Assembly (NCBI RefSeq): GCF_027920545.1
Contig: NZ_CP115859.1
Location: 1,178,001-1,242,000 of the forward strand
Origin: Chryseobacterium camelliae
Lineage (GTDB): Bacteria > Bacteroidota > Bacteroidia > Flavobacteriales > Weeksellaceae
Direction of reading: 5' to 3'
Length of the DNA stretch: 64,000 nt
A program made the translations under genes and the position numbers. The notes below the pieces were generated by a model. The model was not told the DNA's origin, made no database searches, and worked only from the letters and a program-made list of their open reading frames with translations. Below, piece by piece: positions 51,382 through 59,262 of this stretch (position 1 is its first letter; each line of letters begins with the position of its first letter).

Positions 51382-52845
51382 TTAAAGTTCTTTTCTTAAT
51401 CTTGCTACAGGAATATTCAGCTGTTCACGATATTTTGCGATCGTTCTTCTTGCAATATTATAACCCTGTTCTTTTAAAATGACCACTAAAGCATCATCCG
51501 TTAATGGTTTTCTTTTATTTTCCTTATCAATCACTTCCTGCAGATGCGTTTTAATTTCTTTGGTAGAAACCTCCTCCCCGTCATCATTCGTTAAACTATC
51601 AGAAAACAAATCTTTAAGATAAACGATTCCGTTTGGCGTATCCGCATATTTACTTTTAACCACTCTGGAAATGGTAGAGATGTCAAATCCGGTAATATCT
51701 GCAATATCTTTCAAAATCATTGGTTTTAATGATTTCTCGTCACCTGTAATGAAGTAATCTTTCTGAAATTTCACAATGGCAGTAATGGTCTGCAACAAGG
51801 TATTCTGACGCTGGTTAATGGCATCAATATACCATTTCGCCGCATCCAGTTTTTGCTTGATAAACAAAGCAGCCTGCTTATGCTCTGCAGAGTTTTTATC
51901 ATGAGAATAGGTAGATAAAATATCTTTATATTCTTCAGAAACCCTTAAAGTAGGTGCATTTTTACTGTTCAACATCGGAATTACCTGCCCGTCTTTTACC
52001 TGAATGACAAAATCCGGAATAATCTCCTGATTGATGGTAATCGTTTGTGTATCAAAGTTCCCTCCTACTTTGGGCGACAATTTTGATATTTCATCCAACG
52101 CATCCTTCAGATCATCTTCCTCAATATCATACTTCTGAATAATCTTATTATAATGTTTATTCGTAAGCGCATCGAACTGATGTCTTAAAATATTTGCAGC
52201 CAAAGAAACCGCTTTATCAGAGCTTACTTTCTTCTCGATCTGCAAAAGAAGACATTCCTGCAGGTTTCTTGCTCCCACACCAGACGGATCAAGCTTCTGA
52301 ATATAATTTTCAAGAATATCCTCTACCTTTTCTTTCGTTGTATAAATCCCCTGAGAGAAAGCCAAATCGTCTACAATTGATTTAATTTCTCTTCTTAAAT
52401 AACCATCTGTATCCAGATTTCCGATAATATATTCTGCAATTCTCACATCTTCATCCGTAATATTCACAAGATGAATTTGTTCCATTAAGTAATCATATAA
52501 AGACTGACCTTCCGTTAAAAGACTTTCGTTATCAAACTCTTCATCATCGGGAGAATAGTTACTGGATGCCGTTTTATAGCTAGGCTCATCATCATAAAGA
52601 TACTCATTCACATCAAAATCTGTTTCAATGCTTTCCGTTCCTTCATTCTCGTAAGAATCTTCCAGAGAAGAATACTCATCTTCTTTAGACTCTTCTTTTG
52701 CTATTTCCAACGCCGGGTTCTCCTCTAGCTCTCTCTCTAATTCCTCTTCAAATTCCAATGTATGAAGCTGTATCAACTTCATCAACTGGATTTGCTGAGG
52801 CGCCAGCTTCTGTCCTAATTTGAGTTGTAAGTGTTGTTTAAGCAT
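51382..52845 (-). CDS. rpoN: RNA polymerase sigma-54 factor
   Basis: 487 residues: an N-terminal Gln/Leu-rich region I (LKLGQKLAPQQIQLMKLIQL), an acidic region II (about 50-110), the core-binding region with DTDGYLRREIKSI, the HTH (DIADITGFDISTISRVVKSKY) and the RpoN box in ARRTIAKYREQLNIP near the end. It directs transcription from GG-GC -24/-12 promoters and needs an AAA+ activator, none of which is in the window. Single-gene unit. Confidence 0.96.
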   Translation of the reverse strand: MLKQHLQLKLGQKLAPQQIQLMKLIQLHTLEFEEELERELEENPALEIAKEESKEDEYSSLEDSYENEGTESIETDFDVNEYLYDDEPSYKTASSNYSPDDEEFDNESLLTEGQSLYDYLMEQIHLVNITDEDVRIAEYIIGNLDTDGYLRREIKSIVDDLAFSQGIYTTKEKVEDILENYIQKLDPSGVGARNLQECLLLQIEKKVSSDKAVSLAANILRHQFDALTNKHYNKIIQKYDIEEDDLKDALDEISKLSPKVGGNFDTQTITINQEIIPDFVIQVKDGQVIPMLNSKNAPTLRVSEEYKDILSTYSHDKNSAEHKQAALFIKQKLDAAKWYIDAINQRQNTLLQTITAIVKFQKDYFITGDEKSLKPMILKDIADITGFDISTISRVVKSKYADTPNGIVYLKDLFSDSLTNDDGEEVSTKEIKTHLQEVIDKENKRKPLTDDALVVILKEQGYNIARRTIAKYREQLNIPVARLRKEL

Positions 52846-52872
52846 ATTTGTCTCTGTGTTTTAACATAACAT

Positions 52873-52905
52873 ATTCTACGAATTTAATAAATTTATTTGT
52901 AGAAT
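52873..52905. promoter_or_regulatory. AT-rich dyad upstream of rpoN
   Basis: ATTCTACGAA and TTTGTAGAAT are inverted 10-bp arms (one mismatch) around a 13-base AT spacer, 28 bases before the rpoN start. It may be an operator, a leader hairpin or a weak terminator. Confidence 0.35.
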
Positions 52906-52965
52906 AATAATTTTTAGCACGATTTTTGTATTACAGTACCTTATAATAAACTATTTAAATAAACG

Positions 52966-52997
52966 AAAAAGCCTTAAAAATTACTTTAAGGCTTTTT
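52966..52997 (-). terminator. Terminator after asnS
   Basis: AAAAAGCCTTAAA pairs with TTTAAGGCTTTTT around a 6-base loop; on the minus strand a T run follows within the arm. Confidence 0.88.
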
Positions 52998-53004
52998 TAT
53001 ATTT

Positions 53005-54453
53005 TTAAAACTCAGCGTTTTTCGGTGTTCTTGGGAAAGGAATTACGTCTCTGATGTTGGTCATTCCTGTTACGAAAAGCACTAATCTTTCAAGCCCTAA
53101 TCCGAATCCCGCATGCGGAACAGAACCGAATTTTCTGGTGTCTAAATACCACCAAAGCTCATGCTCATCAACATGCATATCTGCCATTTTCTGTTTCAAA
53201 ACATCCAATCTCGCTTCTCTTTCCGAACCTCCGATAATTTCTCCGATTCCCGGGAAAAGAACGTCCATTGCCGCAACCGTCTTGTTATCATCGTTCAGCT
53301 TCATGTAGAATGCCTTGATTTCTTTCGGATAATCAAACAATACTACCGGACTTTCGAAATGTTTCTCAACCAAATATCTTTCGTGTTCAGACTGAAGATC
53401 AGTTCCCCAGCTTTCAACAGGATACTGGAATTTTCCTTTCTTATTTTCTTTAGAGTTCATTAAGATCTCAATCGCTTCCGTATAGCTTACACGTTTGAAA
53501 CGCTTGGCAATAACATTTTGAAGTTTTTCAATAAGCCCTTCTTTTGCTCTGTCTTTTTCAGGTTTTGATTTTTGTTCTTCTGCAAAACGCTTGTCCAGGA
53601 AGTCCAAATCATCTTTACAGTTATCCAGCACGTACTGAATCACATACTTTAAGAAATCTTCCGCAAGGTCGATGTTATCTTCAAGATTGTTGAAAGCAAC
53701 TTCAGGCTCAATCATCCAGAATTCTGCCAGGTGACGTGCTGTGTTCGAATTTTCTGCACGGAAAGTAGGTCCGAAAGTATAAATTCTTCCCAATCCCATT
53801 GCCGCGGTTTCTCCTTCAAGCTGTCCTGAAACCGTTAGGTTTGTTTTTTTACCAAAGAAATCCTGAGAGAAATCGATATCTCCCTGCTCATCTCTTGGAA
53901 TATTGTTTAAATCAAAGTTGGTCACGCCAAACATTTCTCCCGCTCCTTCTGCATCAGCTCCAGTAATAACCGGCGTATTGATGTAAAAGAACTGGTTTTG
54001 GTTAAAGAATGAATGTACCGCAAAACTTACTGCGTGACGTACTCTGAAAACCGCTCCGAACAAATTCGTTCTGAATCTTAAATGCGCCTGTTCTCTTAAA
54101 ACTTCTAATGAATGTTTTTTAGGCTGAAGAATCGTTTTATCTCTTTCTTCAGTAAAGTTATCTCCTAAAACAATAATCTTTTTAGCGATAATCTCTACAG
54201 TTTGCCCAGCTCCCTGACTTTCCACTACTTCTCCAACCACTTTCAAAGATGCAGCCGTACTGATTTTGTTAATAACTTCTTCGTCGAAATTTTCGAAATC
54301 AACAACAATCTGCAAATTATTGATCGTAGAACCATCATTAAGCGCTATAAAGCGATTTGAACGGAACGCTCTTACCCAACCGTAAACCGTAATGTCATGA
54401 TGTAATACTTTCTTGTAATCCTGTAGGATTTCCTTAATGGTCTGCTTTTTCAT
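53005..54453 (-). CDS. asnS: Asparaginyl-tRNA synthetase
   Basis: 482 residues of class IIb: an N-terminal anticodon-binding OB fold ([21 protein letters not shown]), motif 2 in [25 protein letters not shown], and motif 3 in [15 protein letters not shown]; a mid insert (about 280-330) is as in bacterial AsnRS. It charges tRNA-Asn directly. Clear promoter and terminator define a single-gene unit. Confidence 0.97.
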   Translation of the reverse strand: MKKQTIKEILQDYKKVLHHDITVYGWVRAFRSNRFIALNDGSTINNLQIVVDFENFDEEVINKISTAASLKVVGEVVESQGAGQTVEIIAKKIIVLGDNFTEERDKTILQPKKHSLEVLREQAHLRFRTNLFGAVFRVRHAVSFAVHSFFNQNQFFYINTPVITGADAEGAGEMFGVTNFDLNNIPRDEQGDIDFSQDFFGKKTNLTVSGQLEGETAAMGLGRIYTFGPTFRAENSNTARHLAEFWMIEPEVAFNNLEDNIDLAEDFLKYVIQYVLDNCKDDLDFLDKRFAEEQKSKPEKDRAKEGLIEKLQNVIAKRFKRVSYTEAIEILMNSKENKKGKFQYPVESWGTDLQSEHERYLVEKHFESPVVLFDYPKEIKAFYMKLNDDNKTVAAMDVLFPGIGEIIGGSEREARLDVLKQKMADMHVDEHELWWYLDTRKFGSVPHAGFGLGLERLVLFVTGMTNIRDVIPFPRTPKNAEF

Positions 54454-54491
54454 TTGTCGATTATAAATTTTCGTGTAAAAATTAATGAGTG

Positions 54492-54499
54492 CAAAGTTA
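54492..54499 (-). promoter_or_regulatory. -7 promoter box for asnS
   Basis: TAACTTTG on the minus strand matches TAnnTTTG and is preceded by TTGCGC at a plausible -33 distance. It leaves a leader of about 38 bases. Confidence 0.65.
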
Positions 54500-54593
54500 C
54501 AAAAAAACAGCGCAACTTGATGGTTACACTGTCTTAATTAAAAAATGATTGATCAATTATTTAATGAAAAACCATGCATTAAATAGGAATTAA

Positions 54594-54797
54594 TTAAAGA
54601 AAATTGTCTTTTTTCCCTGTTTTCCCGTTCCGGATTCTCCAGGCATGATAAGAACTCGGATGCCATTTTGGGAGCAACAGAATAATAAGAACAACATCGA
54701 CATGAGAAATAAAGCCTAAAACTATTGTTGTATAAAAAGTCCATCCTGTCTCCTGAAATCCGATTAAATAAGTAAAAGCAAGAAACAGAGCATCAGA
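54594..54797 (-). pseudogene. Remnant of a membrane-protein gene (C-terminal fragment)
   Basis: An open stretch of about 68 codons in the minus strand, bounded upstream by a stop at 54800 and without a start codon, translates to a hydrophobic, protein-like run: LAFTYLIGFQE, then FISHVDVVLIILLLLPKWHP and a basic tail (RIRNGKTGKK). Two likely membrane helices. It looks like the last third of a lost membrane protein. The rest of the 493-bp gap 54454-54946 holds the asnS promoter and AT-rich sequence. Confidence 0.4.
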
Positions 54798-54946
54798 TTA
54801 AAAATTCAAAATCTTTAGGTACTTCCGGAAATCGTGACCGAAAAATATTCTTCAATAAGATGTACGAACAGATTTTTCAGCTTCAATCAAAGTTTGGTTT
54901 CAAATAGTTATTTTAAAAATGTATTTTTAATCAAAAAAAAACACCA

Positions 54947-56005
54947 ATGAAAATCAGAGTACTGCTGTTATTATCTTTTTCAACGATTCTCTCGTGTTAT
55001 TCTCCCAAAACAGAAGTTGAAGAAGATAAATATCCGGAAATTCCCGATTTCCCGAGCTTTACAGCTAAAAACATTCAGGCAGGAAAAGTAATAGAAATCC
55101 CTCTTTCTCAAAAGGACAACTGTTATTTTTTAGTGAAAGACAATTATTTTTTCATTTATAGCTCTCCCGTGCTCAATTCTGAAAATGATTATCGAACATT
55201 CATTATCAAAGACGGCCAACTGATTTTTTCAGATCAATGGAAAGGCATTCAGAAAACAAATAACTTAACTTTTCTGGACCAACAAGGAAACTTCTATGCC
55301 AATACTATAAAATATTTTGCCCCTGATTATTCACACAAAAAGCACCTTCCTACTTATGATATTGAAGACATTACCAAGAAATATGAGCCTCTTTTCCATT
55401 TAGGAGAAGCTGAAAAAGATTCCGCATTATTAAAAAAAATAAAAACAGAGCAAATAACTTTTCAGAAAAATATTCTCGGAAAAATCAATCAAATTTTATT
55501 AATTCCATCAGACAACAACACCAAAAAAGTTTCAGACCATGCAGATTACGGTTCTAATTATTTATGTAATTCGGATCACGAAAACCCATTCTTTGTAACT
55601 TCTAGTCTTTTTAAGGAAGTAAAAAATCCGATCTCTACTGCTTCTGAAGAAAAAGATCCTTTGTATATAAAGTTTCATTCGAAAATAAAAATTTCACCCT
55701 GGGAAAATAATTCATCTTCTACTCTACCTAAAAAAGACAGAGATTCTACTTTTTTTGTTCTTAAAGATAAAAGTGTCTCCGGAAATCAATGGCATAGTCA
55801 GGGCAATCATTTTGTGGCTTCGTTTGGCTATAATCCGGTGTACACCTACTATTATAATATACAATTCAACAACAAGGTTATTTCCACTAAAGAAAACAAT
55901 ACCAAAATGATAATCTCTGAACCTATAAAAACAGGATCAGGACGATATTTTTTAGTAAGTAATATGGAAGTACAGAAATTTCAGGTTTATTTCCTGAAAA
56001 ATTAA
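54947..56005 (+). CDS. Hypothetical lipoprotein (352 aa)
   Basis: 352 residues with a lipoprotein signal (MKIRVLLLLSFSTILSC, lipobox ILSC). The mature part is soluble and beta-rich with no known domain; notable stretches are FPSFTAKNIQAGKVIEIPLSQ, YDIEDITKKYEPLFHLGEAEK and HSQGNHFVASFGYNPVYTYY. It is convergent with rimM with a 3-bp gap and no terminator between. Function unknown. Confidence 0.72.
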   Translation: MKIRVLLLLSFSTILSCYSPKTEVEEDKYPEIPDFPSFTAKNIQAGKVIEIPLSQKDNCYFLVKDNYFFIYSSPVLNSENDYRTFIIKDGQLIFSDQWKGIQKTNNLTFLDQQGNFYANTIKYFAPDYSHKKHLPTYDIEDITKKYEPLFHLGEAEKDSALLKKIKTEQITFQKNILGKINQILLIPSDNNTKKVSDHADYGSNYLCNSDHENPFFVTSSLFKEVKNPISTASEEKDPLYIKFHSKIKISPWENNSSSTLPKKDRDSTFFVLKDKSVSGNQWHSQGNHFVASFGYNPVYTYYYNIQFNNKVISTKENNTKMIISEPIKTGSGRYFLVSNMEVQKFQVYFLKN

Positions 56006-56008
56006 TTT

Positions 56009-56551
56009 TTATTCGTCTTTTTTAGAAGGAACTAAAAATACATCAATAAGACCTTCAGGAAGCTGCATTTTAATAAATCTTTCTTCCCTGTTCACTTCAA
56101 GAATCCAGTCTTTGATTGTAGGAATTACTACTTCTTTTCCGTCAAGATTTGTGATGAAATAAACTTGTGCCGTCTGATCATTTACTGATCTTATGACTCC
56201 ACAGTCATTATCATTTTCATCAAAAATAGTGTACCCTATGATTTCGTGGTAGTAGAATTGCTTTCCTGAAAGTTTCGGTAAGGTAGCCAAAGGTAAATAT
56301 ACATTTTTGCCCAAAGACTGATCTACCAATGCTTCTGTAGAATTTTTGAAAGCAATATTAAGAGCATCGAGTTTGCTCCAGGATGATTTTGCAATAAAAA
56401 AAGGAACCAATAATCCGTTGATTTCAACGAATATTGATTCCAGTTTATTGTAAAGCTCGGGTTGATCGGTATCCAATTTAAGGATAACATTTCCCGCAAG
56501 TCCGTGTCTGCGTGTGATTTTTCCTAATAAATAGCAATCTTCTTTACGCAT
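56009..56551 (-). CDS. rimM: Ribosome maturation factor RimM
   Basis: 180 residues. N-terminal beta-barrel begins YLLGKITRRHGLAGNVILKLDTD; the C-terminal PRC-barrel has YYHEIIGYTIFDEND and ends VVIPTIKDWILEVNREERFIKMQLPEGL. RimM helps mature the 30S subunit head, and its gene is usually beside rpsP. Here it starts 11 bp after rpsP, so the two are cotranscribed. Confidence 0.95.
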   Translation of the reverse strand: MRKEDCYLLGKITRRHGLAGNVILKLDTDQPELYNKLESIFVEINGLLVPFFIAKSSWSKLDALNIAFKNSTEALVDQSLGKNVYLPLATLPKLSGKQFYYHEIIGYTIFDENDNDCGVIRSVNDQTAQVYFITNLDGKEVVIPTIKDWILEVNREERFIKMQLPEGLIDVFLVPSKKDE

Positions 56552-56562
56552 ACAGAGGTTTC

Positions 56563-57126
56563 TTAAGCTTCAGTGTTTTCTTCTGTAGATTCAGCAGCAG
56601 CTTCTCCTTCAGTAGCTTCTGTAACTTCTTCAGCAGGTGCGTTTGCAGCTTCTTCAGCAGCTTTAGCATCAGCTTCAGCCTGTGCAGCAGCAGCAATTCT
56701 AGCTTCGTTTACTTTTACTTCAGCTTCTAAAGCAGCTTTTTTAGCATCAGCTTTAGCAGTTGCCAAACCTTCTACTTTACCTTGTACTTTTGCATCCTTA
56801 GCTTCTAACCAAGCATTGAATCTTTTTTCAGCTTCAGCCTCATCAAATGCTCCTTTAGCAACACCACCTTGTAAGTGTTTTTTGTAAAGTGCACCTTTGT
56901 AAGAAAGAATAGCTCTTGCAGTATCAGTTGGCTGAGCACCGTTGTTTAACCACTTTACAGCAGCATCAACGTTCAAATCGATAGTTGCAGGGTTAGTAAT
57001 TGGGTTGTAAGTTCCTAGTTTTTCGATGAATCTACCATCTCTTCTAGCTCTAGAATCTGCAACCACGATGTGGAAGAAAGGCTTACCTTTTTTACCGTGT
57101 CTTTGTAATCTGATTTTTACTGACAT
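56563..57126 (-). CDS. rpsP: 30S ribosomal protein S16 with long C-terminal extension
   Basis: 187 residues: the first 80 or so are canonical S16 ([53 protein letters not shown]). Typical S16 stops there. The rest is a low-complexity Ala/Glu/Lys helix-prone tail ([20 protein letters not shown], ending in an acidic Glu/Thr/Ala run), the form common in Bacteroidota. Its role is unknown. It heads the rpsP-rimM operon with a strong promoter and a small leader hairpin. Confidence 0.95.
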   Translation of the reverse strand: MSVKIRLQRHGKKGKPFFHIVVADSRARRDGRFIEKLGTYNPITNPATIDLNVDAAVKWLNNGAQPTDTARAILSYKGALYKKHLQGGVAKGAFDEAEAEKRFNAWLEAKDAKVQGKVEGLATAKADAKKAALEAEVKVNEARIAAAAQAEADAKAAEEAANAPAEEVTEATEGEAAAESTEENTEA

Positions 57127-57143
57127 AATGTTGTGAATTTTAC

Positions 57144-57183
57144 GGGAACTCGTCCCAGTTAATTATTTAAGAGTGCAAAGATA
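57144..57183 (-). promoter_or_regulatory. rpsP promoter box and leader hairpin
   Basis: TATCTTTG on the minus strand (57176-57183) matches TAnnTTTG. The leader of about 45 bases contains GGGA-CGAGT-TCCC (57144-57156), a 4-bp hairpin near the start, as could serve S16 autoregulation; that role is only a guess. Confidence 0.6.
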
Positions 57184-57251
57184 GTAAAAAAGTTTGAAGT
57201 AAAAAGATTCAGGTAAAAAGTTTTGTGATAAGATATTTTTCTCTTTATTTT

Positions 57252-57334
57252 TAGGAGCTGAAACCTGCTCTCACTGCTCGCTTTTTTCTTTTTTCAAAGA
57301 AAAAGAGCTCAAACAGACCGTTCGATCAGGGCTA
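57252..57334 (-). repeat. Recurrent Flavobacteriia gene-end element
   Basis: On the minus strand it starts at the nitroreductase stop (TAGCCCTGATCGAACGG), passes an A/T hairpin with CTCTTTTTCTTTG/CAAAG arms and ends with AGCTCCTAA. From memory, elements of the form TAGCCC...GAT...CGG...hairpin...GGAGCTCCTAA are scattered widely in Flavobacteriia, often supplying the stop codon and serving as terminator. It overlaps the stop codon here. Confidence 0.55.
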
Positions 57335-57847
57335 TTTATCCAGGCTTCCCATATAAAACAAGCCAAGACATTTCTGGTTTTCTTCGATCGTTAAGGAGTC
57401 TTTCAGATGATCTACAATTTTCGGAGAACTCCAGTAGCAACCGATTCCGTTGGCTGTACACGTGAGATACATATTCTGAACCGCCATAGAAACCGCTGCA
57501 ATCTCCTCCCATTCCGGAACCATTCCGCTGAAATTAACAACAATAGAAACGACGGCATCTGCTTTATTAATTTTAAAACCGATGTCGTTATATTTTTTCT
57601 CCAGAAAAAGATGTTCGGGTTGGGTTTGTTTGTAGATCGCCTGCATTTCTGAAGCCAGTTTTGCTTTTTCTTCCCCTTTGAATATTTTAAAACGCCAAGG
57701 TTTGGTGCGCTTATGATTGGGAGCTAATGTAGCCGAATATAAAATTTCATCAATAATTTCCTGGGAAATTTCATTTTCATTATAATCTTTTGGAAAGATA
57801 CTTCTTCTTTGCGCTATGATTTCTTTTAAAACTTCTGCTGTATTCAT
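57332..57847 (-). CDS. Nitroreductase family protein
   Basis: 171 residues with the FMN-dependent nitroreductase pattern: the N-terminal IAQRRSIFPKDYNENEI, APNHKRTKPWRFKIFKGEEKAKLAS, AAVSMAVQNMYLTCTANGIGCYWSSP and CLGLFYMGSL. It probably reduces nitro or quinone compounds with NAD(P)H; the substrate is unknown. Its stop codon lies in the recurrent gene-end element. Confidence 0.88.
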   Translation of the reverse strand: MNTAEVLKEIIAQRRSIFPKDYNENEISQEIIDEILYSATLAPNHKRTKPWRFKIFKGEEKAKLASEMQAIYKQTQPEHLFLEKKYNDIGFKINKADAVVSIVVNFSGMVPEWEEIAAVSMAVQNMYLTCTANGIGCYWSSPKIVDHLKDSLTIEENQKCLGLFYMGSLDK

Positions 57848-57851
57848 AAAG

Positions 57852-57859
57852 CAAAATTA
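57852..57859 (-). promoter_or_regulatory. -7 promoter box for the nitroreductase gene
   Basis: TAATTTTG on the minus strand matches TAnnTTTG and ends 4 bases before the ATG, so the message is nearly leaderless. Confidence 0.6.
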
Positions 57860-57921
57860 CAACATGAAATTCAATATCTTTTACTTATTCTAAATTAAAT
57901 TTTAAGCTCAAAAGGGTGGTT

Positions 57922-57992
57922 TGTCATTCTGACGAAGAAAGAATCTCAATAGAACAGATTCTTCATTACACTACGCTTCATTCAGAATGACA
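57922..57992. repeat. 71-bp dyad repeat (TGTCATTCTGA family)
   Basis: Outer arms TGTCATTCTGA (57922-57932) and TCAGAATGACA (57982-57992) are perfect inverted repeats, and AAGAATCT/AGATTCTT form a second inner dyad. Non-coding, folds to a long imperfect hairpin. It fills most of the gap between the nitroreductase and the GreA/B-like genes; related sequence at 28985-29035. Confidence 0.8.
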
Positions 57993-58003
57993 GTGAAGAG
58001 ACA

Positions 58004-58453
58004 TTACAAAACCTCAACAACTTTCTGATGGATTTTATTTAAAGTAAATTCATCACCGGATTTCATCCCCATCATTTTTCTGGCCATTGGGCTTTCAGGG
58101 GAAATCGCATAAAAACGGTCGCCTTCATAAAAAAATTCACCCAACGAAACCGAAATATAAAAACGGGCTTTATTCGTAATGACCAAAGAGCCTAACTGAA
58201 CTCTCTCCGTGGAATTCGTCAATACTTTTGCCATATTTCTTTTTAAATCATTTAAAGCTCCTAATTGTCTCTGCATTTGGTAAATTTCCTCCTGCATTTC
58301 CTCTCTCATACTGTCATACTTCGGAGTCTTTTTAATATCGCGGCTTGCCTCCAAAGTAAACTCTATAAAGTTTTTAAGCTTTTCGATCTTTTCAGCAATC
58401 ACGTTTTTCACATAATTCCTTATGTCATTTTTCTCAAATATGATCTTCTCCAT
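58004..58453 (-). CDS. GreA/GreB-like protein
   Basis: 149 residues in two parts: an N-terminal coiled-coil (about 15-75, KIEKLKNFIEFTLEASRDIKK and QEEIYQMQRQLGALND), and a C-terminal FKBP-like half with VQLGSLVITNKARFYISVSLGEFFYEGDRFYAISPESPMARKMMGMKSGDEF. The C-terminal half, with SPMARKMMG, is as in transcript-cleavage factors; the acidic tip residues are not clear, so it may inhibit or modulate rather than cleave. It is not the housekeeping GreA. Confidence 0.75.
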   Translation of the reverse strand: MEKIIFEKNDIRNYVKNVIAEKIEKLKNFIEFTLEASRDIKKTPKYDSMREEMQEEIYQMQRQLGALNDLKRNMAKVLTNSTERVQLGSLVITNKARFYISVSLGEFFYEGDRFYAISPESPMARKMMGMKSGDEFTLNKIHQKVVEVL

Positions 58454-58495
58454 ACATCGAATCTTTACATAAAGATAATATTTTTAAATAAAAAA

Positions 58496-58521
58496 AGCCT
58501 TGTAAAATTTTCTACAAGGCT
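58496..58521 (-). terminator. Terminator after the SRPBCC gene
   Basis: AGCCTTGTA pairs with TACAAGGCT around an AT-rich loop; on the minus strand a run of T follows. Confidence 0.9.
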
Positions 58522-58527
58522 TTCATT

Positions 58528-59061
58528 TTATTTTTCTAACAATTTTTTCAGGTTATCCAATCCTTCTCCGTAAGATTTTCCCATCTGGTAATCCATCATA
58601 GGTCTCATTATTTTCATCATAGGATCTTGCTCGGTATCCATACTCCAGGTTACTTTCGTAGAATTTCCTTCAGGAGTTAAAACAATATCCGAAGTCGCTT
58701 GTCCCTCAAAAGGCTTTTTAAAGATCATTTCAGTTCTCTGTTTTTGATAGGCAACCAGTTCTTTAACTTCCTGACACCCCGCACCCGCATCTTCATTCTG
58801 GCTATCCCAGCAATACTTATCTCCTACTTGTCCTGCATTTCCCGTATAAGTAAGCTGTATGTTCTTATCTAATTTCAGCCATGGATTCCATTGGTTAAAA
58901 GCTTTCATAGAACTTACCTGTTCCCACACTTTTTCTTTAGGAGCATTAATGACTATTGATTTTTCGTAATGATAATTTTTGCCGAAAGCCAATACTGTCA
59001 CCACAGCATACACCAGAATTAAAAGGATGATTACACCAAGAATTTTTAAGATTGTTTTCAT
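58528..59061 (-). CDS. SRPBCC-family (polyketide cyclase-like) protein
   Basis: 177 residues: an N-terminal membrane helix (about 5-25) followed by an SRPBCC/START-like domain (YEKSIVINAPKEKVWEQVSSMKAFNQWNPWLKL) with the mid VELVAYQKQRTEMIFKKP-type strand and a C-terminal helix (YGEGLDNLKKLLEK). The membrane segment sets it apart from purely soluble members. Ligand unknown. Single gene with its own promoter and terminator. Confidence 0.85.
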   Translation of the reverse strand: MKTILKILGVIILLILVYAVVTVLAFGKNYHYEKSIVINAPKEKVWEQVSSMKAFNQWNPWLKLDKNIQLTYTGNAGQVGDKYCWDSQNEDAGAGCQEVKELVAYQKQRTEMIFKKPFEGQATSDIVLTPEGNSTKVTWSMDTEQDPMMKIMRPMMDYQMGKSYGEGLDNLKKLLEK

Positions 59062-59104
59062 AGTATTTATATTAGGGTTAAATTTTCAACATCAAACTTG
59101 TTGT

Positions 59105-59112
59105 CAAAATTA
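59105..59112 (-). promoter_or_regulatory. -7 promoter box for the SRPBCC gene
   Basis: TAATTTTG on the minus strand matches TAnnTTTG, 43 bases before the ATG. Confidence 0.5.
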
Positions 59113-59195
59113 GCCATTTCATCCCCGTTACAACTTTGCTTATGACAAGATTGATTAAAGATAAACAATTTTGTCACATCTTTTCATTCGGGCAT

Positions 59196-59203
59196 TATTT
59201 TTG
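59196..59203 (+). promoter_or_regulatory. -7 promoter box for the M3 peptidase gene
   Basis: TATTTTTG matches TAnnTTTG, with TTTTG about 22 bases upstream. A leader of about 55 bases follows. Confidence 0.45.
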
Positions 59204-59262
59204 AGCAATCACCTCACGAATCACTATGATTCCTTACATTTACAACCATTAAAAATCAAAAA

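Noticed and set aside
54553..54744. A 63-codon minus-strand ORF with an ATG
   Set aside because: Its translation is Cys-rich and not protein-like; the overlapping frame without an ATG (54594-54797) reads as a real membrane-protein remnant.
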